From NCBI GenBank assembly GCA_036873135.1, contig JAPTYO010000007.1, positions 13,498,763 to 13,562,762 on the forward strand: 64,000 bases of DNA, written 5' to 3'. This document shows, piece by piece, positions 45,490-55,704 of this stretch; position 1 is the first letter of the stretch, and every line of letters starts with the position of its first letter. This DNA is from Clarkia xantiana subsp. parviflora (Eukaryota > Streptophyta > Magnoliopsida > Myrtales > Onagraceae). A model generated the notes under the pieces. The model saw nothing but the letters and a program-made list of their open reading frames with translations. It searched no databases and was not told the DNA's origin. The position numbers and the translations under genes are program-made.

Positions 45490-46015
45490 TATTTAGCATC
45501 TCATATTACCCCATGTGTCAGTTTGGTGTCTCATAATTAAATTGTTACTTTCGATAGTCCCGAATTCAACTTTGTTTGTTTTTCCGTCCGATTTAGGGTT
45601 AACTATGACAAAATGAGATGAAAAAATAATTGTGTCACCTCTCCTCAACTCTGGCCACCCACCTCCGATTTCGGCCACCCGCCTCTTATTCCGAGCCACC
45701 CACCTCCTACTCCGACAACCCACATCCTATTCCGACAACCCACCTCCGATTTCGAGCCATCCACCTCCTAATCTGGCCACCCACCTTTTATTCCGAGTCA
45801 TTCACATGATAGGCACGCTACATTTTAGGGGTAATTTAGGAATTTTTAAATTTATTCGGTCATATGACAGCACATGACCGATTTCTTTCAAATTTAACCC
45901 AAAATTTGAAGGAAACACCAAATAGCAACAAAATTAAAACCTAAGACAGTCGAAAATAACAATTTAATTCTAAAACACCAAATTGACTCATTATGTAAAC
46001 CTGAGTTACTAAATA
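45490..46015. mobile_element. Inverted-repeat element C, related in structure to A and B
   Basis: The left end TATTTAGCATCTCATATTAC...GTCAGTTTGGTGTCTCATAATTAAATTGTTA pairs with the right end (reverse TATTTAGTAACTCAGG...GTCAATTTGGTGTTTTAGAATTAAATTGTTA). The middle is a run of GCCACCCACCTCC units (45650-45800). I could not find a convincing 9-bp duplication. The frame at 45632-45877 is a low-complexity product of the CCACC repeats. Confidence 0.6.
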
Positions 46016-46031
46016 TATATATTTTTTTCTA

Positions 46032-46290
46032 ACATTTTATGAAAAAATTCCCAAAAGGCCACTCTCCTAGAAACCAATAACAAAAATGCTCTTTGAGAAA
46101 AACTATTAACAAAAAGACCCTTAAGCCCGACTGGGTGTTGGGCTTTTCTAACAATCATTGCACATGTCACATCTCCCTCTCTCTCTCTTTCTCTCGATTT
46201 CTATCCCTCTCCATCTCCTCCCCATTTTCTCTTTCTCATTCTCTTATCCCTTCCTCTCTTTCTTTTCCTCTTTATCTATTTATTCCCTTT

Positions 46291-46341
<51 letters not shown>

Positions 46342-47288
46342 GCATATTATTATTATATGGTATTTTATATTATATATATTGTATGATATGAGAAAAATAA
46401 AATGTTTATAATTATAACTAATAGATTAAATTATTTATTTTTGAATTATAAAAAAACCTAAACACTAAATCATATTATAATGTACTAATTAAATTCAAGT
46501 TATTAATTATATTGTTTAGGTAAATTTCAGTTATATTATTAATATACAAGGATTTGCGTATGAATATTCAGTAATATATATATATATATGCTTAGTTCGG
46601 AATATCCAGAATTTTATATTTTACATGTCTAACTGTTCACTCATTCTAATAGGTTTTAAGGAAAAAAATTATTATTATCATATATTTGATTATGGATGCC
46701 TTGAAGATTACACATTTTCCGAACCAACCATATATTTTATATATACATGTTTCTGAATTTTCGTAACCAATTTTTTGTATATTAATAATATAACTGAAAT
46801 TTACCTGAAAAATACTAGTATTAATATCATGGTTTTTTAGTAAAGCAACAATATGATTTACTATTTAGTTTTTTTTTATTATAATTCTACAATAAATAAT
46901 AGTATTTTTCATGTAAATTTCATTTATTTACTAATATACAAAGATTCACGTACGGAAATTCAAAAACTTGTAAATATAAAATATATGGTTGGTTCAGAAA
47001 ATACGTAAATTTTTCAAGGCATCCATAATCAAATATATGATAATTGTAATACATTAATGAACATTCATATGCAAATCCTTGTATATTAATAATTTAACTG
47101 ATATTTACCAAAATACATTATAATTAATAACTTGAATTTAATTAGTACATTATAATATGATTTAGTGTTTAGGTTTTTTTATAATTCAAAAATAAATAAT
47201 TTAATCTATTAGTTATAATTATAAACATTTTATTTTTCTCATATCATACAATATATATAATATAAAATACCATATAATAATAGTATGC

Positions 47289-47337
<49 letters not shown>

Positions 47338-47596
47338 AAAGGGAATAAATAGATAAAGAGGAAAAGAAAGAGAGGAAGGGATAAGAGAAGGAGAAAGAGA
47401 AAATGGGGAGGAGATGGAGAGGGATAGAAATCGAGAGAAAGAGAGAGAGAGGGAGATGTGACATGTGCAATGATTGTTAGAAAAGCCCAACACCCAGTCG
47501 GGCTTAAGGGTCTTTTTGTTAATAGTTTTTCTGAAAGAGCATTTTTGTTATTGGTTTCTAGGAGAGTGGCCTTTTGGGAATTTTTTCACATTTTAT
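46032..47596. mobile_element. 1.55-kb palindromic Mutator-like element with long terminal inverted repeats
   Basis: The element spans 46041-47587 and starts GAAAAAATTCCCAAAAGGCC; the other end is its reverse complement. ACATTTTAT flanks both sides (46032-46040 and 47588-47596), the 9-bp duplication typical of MULEs. The arms run about 750 bases each to a centre near 46830. The outer ~300 bases are almost identical, including a CT-rich tract and a (TA)n run, and inner parts are looser. It carries no transposase. Matching frames on opposite strands (46093-46386 and 47293-47493) are the two arms of the CT-rich tract. Confidence 0.9.
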
Positions 47597-48214
47597 CGAT
47601 CCAGCCGATATTAATGACCGGTGGGGAAGTTGGCTCAAACGGTTTTAATGCGCCTTCAACTAACTGCACTCATCAATCAATTCAATGCTTCTCTCTCTGT
47701 AGTGACTCCAGTTTTTATGACCCACCACCTCCCGTATTTCTATCCTTTTCTCCGCATTCGCATCTGCATTCCATGAAATATAATGATTAAATATATATAT
47801 ATATACACATATATGTTTTGTGGAGCTTCCTTCCCCTTCATCAATGCATGCAACTGATCTAGATAGATAGGTGAGTGAAGCGCACTTTCTAATTACCGAC
47901 ACGACACGTCCAACATCAATCAAGACAAAACAAAAAGGTTGGCCTTTTCACAATTTTTAATCATTCTTTTTAGTCACCGCTAGCTCTATAGTCTATACCG
48001 TGTTGGAAGTTATAGTTGGGTAGATGACCGAACCCATACTCTGTTACGCAGTAACCCATTTTCTCAAAACCTTCTTCTTCGTTTTCTGGTAGTAATCCCA
48101 CCAATAAGATTTCATTCTTCTCCTACACGCTCAATCTCCCACCTATAAGAAGAGCCGTGCCAGAAGCCAATAAATAAATCTATTCCATTTTTTTTAATTA
48201 GGTGATTTTGGAAA
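47597..48214 (+). other. Upstream region of the glycerol-3-phosphate dehydrogenase gene
   Basis: About 620 bases between the palindromic MULE and the start codon must contain the promoter and leader. A (TA)n run near 47790 prevents a firm TATA call. Confidence 0.5.
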
Positions 48215-50025
48215 ATGGTGGGTAGTGTTGAGGCAGTCAACCATAATGCGTACTCAAACGGAGGAGGATCGATCCCTAACGGAGTTAACGTATTGGAAGA
48301 GAAACTCGACGACTTCCGGAAACTCCTCGGCAAGGCCGAGGGCGATCCGTTACGCATCGTCGGGGTTGGAGCAGGCGCGTGGGGGAGCGTCTTCGCGGCA
48401 CTACTTCAAGACAGCTACGGTTGTCAGTTCCGAGACAAGGTCCAAGTCAGGATATGGAGGAGACCGGGGCGTAAGGTGGACCGCGCTACAGCGGAGCATC
48501 TTTTCGAGGTCATCAATTCGAGGGAAGACGTGTTACGGCGATTGATAAGGCGGTGCGCGTATTTGAAGTACGTCGAGGCACGGCTCGGGGACCGAACTTT
48601 GTACGCCGATGAGATTTTGAAAGATGGGTTTTGCCTCAACATGATCGATACCCCGCTTTGCCCGTTGAAAGTCGTTACAAATTTGCAGGTAGGTTCGGAC
48701 CGACGCGGCTAACCCAGCCATGGGACGTGTTAAAAAAAAGTCGTGTTTGGGACCATTGACACAAATTGACACTCTTATTTGTAGGAGGCGGTCTGGGACG
48801 CGGATATCGTCATAAACGGACTTCCTTCGACGGAGACTCGGGAGGTTTTCGAGGAGATCGGTAATTATTGGAAGGAGCGAATCACGGTCCCGATCATCGT
48901 CTCGCTGGCGAAGGGTATTGAAGCTGCATTAGATCCGGTTCCGCATATCATAACCCCAACCCAGATGATTAATCGAGCTAGTAAGTAATCGCCATTTATC
49001 GACCGACGTGTATATATATAGTATGACAATATCTATGTGTATGGCTTTCAGCTAGGGTTCCGATAGAAAATATATTGTATCTCGGAGGCCCGAACATTGC
49101 GTCCGAGATATACAACAAGGAATACGCGAATGCTCGAATATGCGGATCGGAGAAATGGAGGAAGCCGCTCGCAAAGTTCCTCAGGCAGCCGTACTTCATT
49201 GTTTGGGACAATAGCGACCTTGTCACACACGAGGTTATGGGCGGTTTGAAGAACGTTTATGCCATCGGCGCGGGTACGATATCGTAACAAATTAATTCAA
49301 ACCACTCTTCAAGCTTAATGATCAATCAAAATGATAATGCTATAGGGATGGTAGCGGCACTTACTAACGAAAGTGCGACGAGCAAATCGGTGTATTTTGC
49401 GCATTGTACATCGGAGATGATATTCATAACGCATCTGTTAGCGGAAGAGCCGGAAAAGCTTGCCGGGCCGTTGCTTGCCGATACGTACGTGACACTGCTC
49501 AAAGGGAGGAATGCATGGTATGGGCAAATGCTAGCAAAGGGAGAGCTTAACTTAGACATGGGTGATAACATTAGTGGCAAGGGTACTATTCAGGTACTCT
49601 CAGTTTTTGACACGACACGATAGCATAACACGAATGTTTCAGTACATAATTGGAGAATAAGATGGGTATTTGCAGGGAGTATCGGCAATCGGAGCGTTCT
49701 ATCGACTATTGAGCCAGTTAAGCTTGAGCGTGATGCACCCGAACGAGAAGAAGCAAGTAGCTCCAGTCGAGCTTTGCCCAATCCTCAAGACCTTATATAA
49801 CATTCTTTTACTAAGGTACGTACATATATATTATTTTGGTGCATTTAATTAAATCGAGTTTCAATTTGGTACTTAATTAATTACTACTACTTAATTAACA
49901 GGGAAGAACCTGCTGAAGCAATTCTGAAGGCACTGAGAGATGAGACGTTGAACGATCCTCGAGAACGAATTGAGATCGCACAGACGCATGCCTTCTTCCG
50001 GCCTTCACTTCTCGGACAACCTTGA
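48215..50025 (+). CDS. GPDHC1: Cytosolic NAD+-dependent glycerol-3-phosphate dehydrogenase (GPDHC1-type)
   Basis: Six exons (48215-48688, 48785-48980, 49052-49273, 49346-49593, 49676-49815, 49902-50025) give 467 residues. There is no targeting peptide. [19 protein letters not shown] (47-65) carries the GxGxWG NAD-binding loop. [25 protein letters not shown] and [10 protein letters not shown] follow, and the dehydrogenase domain has [27 protein letters not shown] with the catalytic Lys of that block. The tail ends FRPSLLGQP. The enzyme interconverts dihydroxyacetone phosphate and glycerol-3-phosphate, supplying glycerolipid backbone and balancing cytosolic NADH/NAD+. Similarity runs end to end with the Arabidopsis cytosolic form. 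Exon 1 is GC-richer than its surroundings. An inverted-repeat element begins about 95 bases after the stop codon. Confidence 0.96.
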
Positions 50026-50118
50026 TTCTATTTAGTTGGTTCATATCATCATTTGTGCAAGTTATTGAGATTCTTCGTATATGGAAGTTTTTATTCCACC
50101 AGTCAATGAATGTTCACT

Positions 50119-50630
50119 TTTAAGAACATATAAACTGTTTGCTCGAGATTTTGGTGTCTTAAAATGTTGAAATGGACAGTCCCAGGTTTCATTTTAGTTG
50201 AAAATTGGTGTCTTCGCGCGTCTTTTCCTCTCCCTTCAAACATTTTCATCGGCCGTTTCACTCACTCATAATCCATCACTCTTTACTTTTTATAAAATCG
50301 CCAAATTTCTTCCAAAACTTGAACATCCGAAAGAAAAAGTTTTCAGCATAGTGGTGTAGAGTGATTTTCAGCGACAATAGAGCGATATTTACTTGTGCGG
50401 ATGTGGCCACCTTCTCAGGTGACGGTCCCAGCAAGCTGACGAGAAGGGAGCGTGCATGAGAGCTCCTATTTGACAGTCAGTTTCGTCGGGATTGGCTTCT
50501 CTAAAATAATCACACCGAGACATCAAATTTCAACAAAAATGAAACATGAGACTGTCTATTTTAACATTTTAAATTTCAGACAGCAAAATCTCACATAGAG
50601 CAAACTTTAGACAGTTTATAGGTTCTTAAC
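50119..50630. mobile_element. Inverted-repeat element D, next to the GPDH 3' end
   Basis: The left end TTAAGAACATATAAACTG pairs with the right end (CAGTTTATAGGTTCTTAA), and GACAGTCCCAGGTTTCATTTT pairs with AAAATGAAACATGAGACTGTC further in. The core again has GGCCACCTTCTC-like GC words. No exact target duplication was found. Its closeness to the stop codon means the GPDH transcript may end inside it. Confidence 0.6.
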
Positions 50631-50639
50631 ACGTAAATA

Positions 50640-51830
50640 AATGTTGAGTTTTTATCTACAATAGAGCTAACCAAAAGGCTAGATGCTCGTCTGTTTTATT
50701 CCACCTGAAACAACCAATGGAGCGAGCAATGAAAGTAATGTTGACAAAATATATGATGATGAGTTTAAGGTTAACATTTCGTCCCTGCACTGCACACACA
50801 CAGATCATTAAAGCATGAATGCAAACATACTTGAAGAAGCTAGCATTTCCCTGAATTTGATATCGCGTTTGGAGTAGTAGTTCGACAGCTGCATTTGCTT
50901 TGCAATTATTGTTTAATCAAAGAGCTTCCAGTTGTCATTCTTCTGCAGAGGAGGGTGTGATGGACTCGTCTACGTTTGGTTAGCAGGTTTTTGACAATGC
51001 TAATCATTACAAAATAGACCAGTAGAATAAACTGTGAAGACACATTCTGACATGGCTTAAGTTGATTTGGCTCTGATACTGCTTGTAACCAATGTAGTCG
51101 CAAAAACTGGATCAACTTCTGCAGCAAGTAAACAATCTCTTGCAGAGTAAGTTAATATCAGAAATGCAAGTGTTTATTGTAATCGACTTAATTGTGTTGA
51201 TAAACTGAAGGATTGCATCGAATTTAAAACAACAAGAAGATCCCCCATAATCAAGTGCCGCTCCTACACTAACTCAATTATAATCAAGCTAACAACAACA
51301 ATACGAAATCGAAAAAGGATAAGAATGAACTGAACCGGCCGGTCTGATTATCAACTAACTTAACCTAACAAACTTACTAAAATTGGAAACTTCCTAACAT
51401 TTAAAGCGGCTGCAGCAGTGTAGATGGATCGGTGGAGGATTCAGATCTAAGGGACGACTCTGAACTCAAGCGATTGTGATCTTTGGAGAATCGCTGTGAG
51501 GATGATGAAGATTTGCAGATGAGTCGTCACCATGGAGTAGAGGATGGAGCCGCTAGACTTTATTATTTTAGCGTTTTTAATTTGTTTCATCAGATCTTGA
51601 ACCATAAAAAACGACGACCCGATCGGTTCTCTCAAACTCGGTCAGTTCAATAAAAAAAACCGGACAGATGGACCGTATTCACTTACATGTCAGATCCTTT
51701 CATCAAAACAAGACTGTTTAATGGTCCGGTTCTCAGTCGGACCACGGATTCAATTGGATTCAATTCTGATAACTTTGTATAGAACTCTTTCCGTAGCCTT
51801 CATGCAAATTATTATAAATATATATTATAG
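50640..51830. other. Intergenic DNA, no gene seen
   Basis: Frames at 50906-51127 and 51447-51635 are short and unlike any family. Confidence 0.5.
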
Positions 51831-52066
51831 GGTTAATAGGTATTTTCTTTTGGTACCACCTTTGATTTGAAACTAGTACATTTTTGGTGAATTCGTTACT
51901 CAATTGTTGTCCGATAAATAGTCATAGAACTTGCACATAACTAGCCCATAATTTTTAGACCTAACATCCAATTATCTGATAGTTTGTAATTGAAATACCG
52001 AATATCAACATTTTATTTAATTTAACGATTAGCACTATAGTTGGGACAATTTTTAGTTCTTAAACC
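51831..52066. mobile_element. Possible degenerate member of the GGTTAATA inverted-repeat family
   Basis: It starts GGTTAATAGGTATTTTC and ends TTCTTAAACC. Inner pairing is weak and the target duplication is not clear. It ends 11 bases from the UGT stop codon. Confidence 0.3.
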
Positions 52067-52076
52067 ATAAATATAT

Positions 52077-55060
52077 CTATCTCGAAATATGCAAGACGAA
52101 AGCATCAAGCTCTGCCCTAGAAACACCTCCGGAGCCGACCGATTCCCGAACCACGCTGCCCAATGCAGCCGCCCGCTTCCTCATACCGTCCCCTTCGGCC
52201 GACGCCATCAGAACCCTAACCGCCCTCTCAATCTCAACCGAACCCACCTTCCCTTCGTCCCAACCGGACCACTCCCTAACCATGGTTCCAACCCTAAGAA
52301 CCTTAGTAACCAGAACACTGTTACGTGGTTGGTCCGAGTGCATGGGCCATGCAACTAACGGCACTCCCATGCTTATGCTCTCCATGCACGAGTTCCAACC
52401 GCAGTGACTCATGAACCCTCCGGTGGAGGGATGCCCTAAAATCTCCAGCTGCGGGACCCACTCCCGGACCACTAACCCTACACCCTCCACTCTTTCTTCG
52501 TACCCTTCGGGGAGGTCGGTCGTCGTCGGAGCTTTGTGAACTCCGGTGAAGATGTCGCCCTTGTCGGCCTCTCTCAACACCCAGATGAACCTCTGCTTGG
52601 AATTTTCTAGGGCGGTGGCTATTTCGTAAATTCGGTCGTGGGTGAGGGTGGTTGTTGTCCCGAATGACACGTAGATTACTGAGTTTGGAGGATGGTTGTC
52701 GAGCCACTCTAAGCACTTGTGGCGTCCTGCGACTCTTAGTGGGCCTTTGGTTGTGGGCTGGAGCTTCACTGGGTTGAACGGCCCAATAGCCCAGTGGTGC
52801 GTCTGAGTTCTCTCCTTCTCTAGTAGCTCTAAGTAAGGACCTTCCACCAACCTATATATTATAGAAAAATAGCGAGGGAATGACCAAATTAAGTTACTTT
52901 TCAAAATTAGGCTTAATTCATAAAATAGGTATCTTCATATTTTTAATAATATATACTATTTACTTTGCATCCTAAAGTTTACATTATGTTACGAATGAAC
53001 CCTCAATCGGAATATAATAGAAAAAAAAATTGAAAATTAAGAAGACTAAATATATGAAAAAAACGGAAAAAAATAATTAATTAATGAAATGATAAAAATA
53101 CACATTAGAAATAATCAAACAAACATTTTTTTTTTGTAGTTTTCAATTCTTAAAAAATACGTGAAATTAAAGGATAAAATTTACATATAAAAATATATAT
53201 GTTTTTAAACAACTTTATATTGGCAAAAATAAATAAACATATAATGATATAAAAAGTATTCATCAAGATGGGAAAAAAAATATACAAACTGAAATCCATT
53301 CTTAAATTTATTCTATTGATTTTTCAAATTTAAATTAGTTTATCTGTTTTTTCGGTCCCTAATTTTATAAATTTAACACGTTTTACTTAGGGTTTATGTA
53401 TGCTTTGATTTTTATATTTTCATACTTAAAAAAATCACGAGTATTTAATTTATTTACATTTTATATCACAACTTTTGTTTATAATTTATATCTTTAATAT
53501 AATTTATTTTTTCACAATTAATAATTTATTATTATGTAGCTTTTATCTTTTACATATAAATACCTTTTTTTCAATTTTTCTAATATATTTCTTATATTAT
53601 TTCGGTTTAGGGTCATTTGTAACAAAATATAAACTTTGGGATGTAAATTTAAAAATATATCTAATTAAAAAAATAGAAAAACCTAAATTGAGAATTAGTT
53701 TCTGAAGAATTCTAATTTGGGAATAAGTTTGGCAAACGAACCTATTTTGAGAATTCACTCGAAAAATAGGACCCCACGTTAAACAGTAAATATATATAGA
53801 TTAAAATAAGTAGGATTGATGATTTTTATAAACAAATTTGTGTTCGAATTTCATTAATTAAATAAAAAAAATCACTAAAGAGTTAAACTTTAACGCTTCT
53901 ATTTAAATTGCTGAAGCATTTATATACAAAAAAAGAATAAAAATATTATATTATTATTAATATATTTTATTTTATTTCACTTATATACTAGACTAATTGT
54001 TTATTCATTGAATTAATTATAATAAAAAGAATTCCAGAATATGAGCGTCCAAATATTATCTAGATGAATTTAGGGTCGCGCAACACACTACTAGCTGATT
54101 TATTTTATCAGGAAAAAAAACTATATAAACTGTGTTTAATTCTATAATTTAACATAAACTGTATAATTTGCAAATTATTTTATATAAAAAAATAAATTTC
54201 TAATTATGGCTTTAAGAATTAATTCTACATAGAACGCTTCTATTCATATATTTTTATCCATTTAAATAATAGATAATGAAAAGATCGGATCAAAAACAAA
54301 GATTAGCAACTAAACTATTAATAACGACGTCAGACCTGCATGTGTTATAGAGGCTGCCGGAGCTAAATGGGCGGAACTCGTACTGCAAGGCAGCGAACTT
54401 CAAGAACTCTGCGGAGAAGCACCCATCTAAACTCGGAAGATCACATTCGTCACCATCACCCACCTGCATTCCCTTCCCCGCCGCCTCTAGAAGGTACCAA
54501 TACACCGCAAAAGCAGACACGCTGTGGAATATATAAGACTCTGCGTTCGGGACCGACCCCACGTCCTGAACCACCGACGCCATCAGCGAGTCGTGGATCA
54601 CCACCACCCGCCTCGATGTCTCCGCCAGAGACTTGATCAGCGACCCGACGGCGCCGCGGAGGTGGGCCGAGGCCTCGAACACCGGCATGAGGTGGTTGGG
54701 GAACTTGGTCGGTGAGTTGGGGTCCGGTGGCGGCGACTCGAACGGAGGGATTTCCACGTGGTGGAAGTGGAGGTTGTTGACGTTATTGGTGGGTGAGTGA
54801 CACGTGTCGTGGCCGCCGCGGAGTTTGGCTTGGTTGATGTGGGTGGCGGCGCCGACGTAGTGGACGGGTATGTTGTAGGAGGAGGCCAGGCGGCGGGAGA
54901 TGTGAAGGAGTTGGTTGAGGTGGCCCTGCGCCGGCAATGGGACCATTACTACTGCAAGTTCGGTGACAGACGAGGATGACCGGAGAATGTTTACGTGGCT
55001 GTTTTGGGTGGCGGCTGTAACGACGCCGCCGTGTTCTGTGAGTTGGGCCGGAGCTGTCAT
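52077..55060 (-). CDS. UDP-glycosyltransferase, zeatin O-glucosyltransferase-like
   Basis: Two exons (55060-54336 and 52851-52077) with a 1.48-kb AT-rich intron give 499 residues. The N-terminal acceptor half has VVMVPLPAQGHLNQLLHISRRL, with the catalytic His at 47, and HDSLMASVVQDV. The C-terminal half has the plant PSPG box at 373-416 (WVPQLEILGHPSTGGFMSHCGWNS...HSDQ); the final Gln favours UDP-glucose. The overall pattern (HWAIGPFNPV, CLEWLDNHPPNSVIYVSFGT) is closest to the UGT93/zeatin O-glucosyltransferase group, which caps cytokinins reversibly. Substrate cannot be fixed from sequence, and many UGT93 relatives act on other compounds. The start at 55060 is the first ATG; it leaves about 30 residues before the first beta strand, longer than usual. 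Exon 1 is GC-rich. Confidence 0.9.
52852..54335 (-). other. Long intron of the UGT gene
   Basis: Donor AG|GTCTGA at 54335 and acceptor ATATAG|G at 52852 keep an Arg codon intact. The content is AT-rich with no repeat recognised. UGT93-type genes are often intronless, so a 1.5-kb intron is worth noting. Confidence 0.75.
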
Positions 55061-55500
55061 TTCTATATTGGCAGGCACACAGAGCAGAGGATAACAGAAA
55101 TAAGGTAGCAGCCGTGATATAACTTTGAGTCCATTTAAATAGATGACCCGATTATTTTGTACCCCTAATGGGTATGAATGTTACCAACCATTATTGGCTA
55201 CTTTAAATATAATTTTTTTTTAATTATTATTTTGAAGTTATGTTATGATTAATAAAAAAATATTCATAAGTTGGAAGATAGGCTTTAATTTGGTTCGCAC
55301 CTTATTTTCTAACAATGTTGTGAGGGCATTCAATATTGTTCTGATTCTAAGGTGTCATTAAAACTTTGAATTGTCTCCTTGAAACCTATGAAAAGTGGAC
55401 CAATAAAGAGTCAATTATAAAATCTCATAATTATCACACAAATATCAGATTAAAGAAGATGTAGAAATATATAGTCGTTATCACATAATTCTAAGGGTAA
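55061..55500. other. Upstream region of the UGT gene
   Basis: Promoter expected here on the minus strand. AT-rich, with no clear motif beyond generic TA-rich patches. Confidence 0.4.
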
Positions 55501-55519
55501 AAACGGTAACCAGGTAACA

Positions 55520-55700
55520 ATAGTGTGGTGGTTCAGCGCCTCATCCTTTAATCTAGAGGTTAGGGGTTCAATCCCCGCTAGTGATTAGGGAATGAAAAAT
55601 TGTTTATGGCCAGCACTTTACCATTTACGGTCTGATCCACTTAGTCTAGGTGTGGAGCAAACATGCTACGGGTGCTGCCCTCCTGATGAGGCATTTTGGT
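55520..55700 (+). repeat. tRNA-derived SINE, copy 2
   Basis: Box A-like TGGTTCAGCGC (55530-55540) and box B GGTTCAATCCC (55566-55576) are spaced as in a tRNA gene. The body AGCACTTTACC...TGTGGAGC...GCTACGGGTGCTG...CCTGATGAGG matches the minus-strand copy at 33390-33610. It is not a tRNA gene: no acceptor stem or anticodon arm forms. Confidence 0.65.
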
Positions 55701-55704
55701 ACTG

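Noticed and set aside
46093..47493. Matching Ser/Leu/Phe-rich and Ile-Tyr peptides on opposite strands
   Set aside because: These are the CT-rich and (TA)n parts of the two arms of the palindromic MULE.
54367..54979. Plus-strand frames of 60-89 codons
   Set aside because: Antisense to the GC-rich first exon of the UGT gene.
55520..55600. Possible tRNA gene (good box A and box B)
   Set aside because: No acceptor stem, D-arm or anticodon arm pairs, and the body is shared with other dispersed copies, so it is a SINE head.
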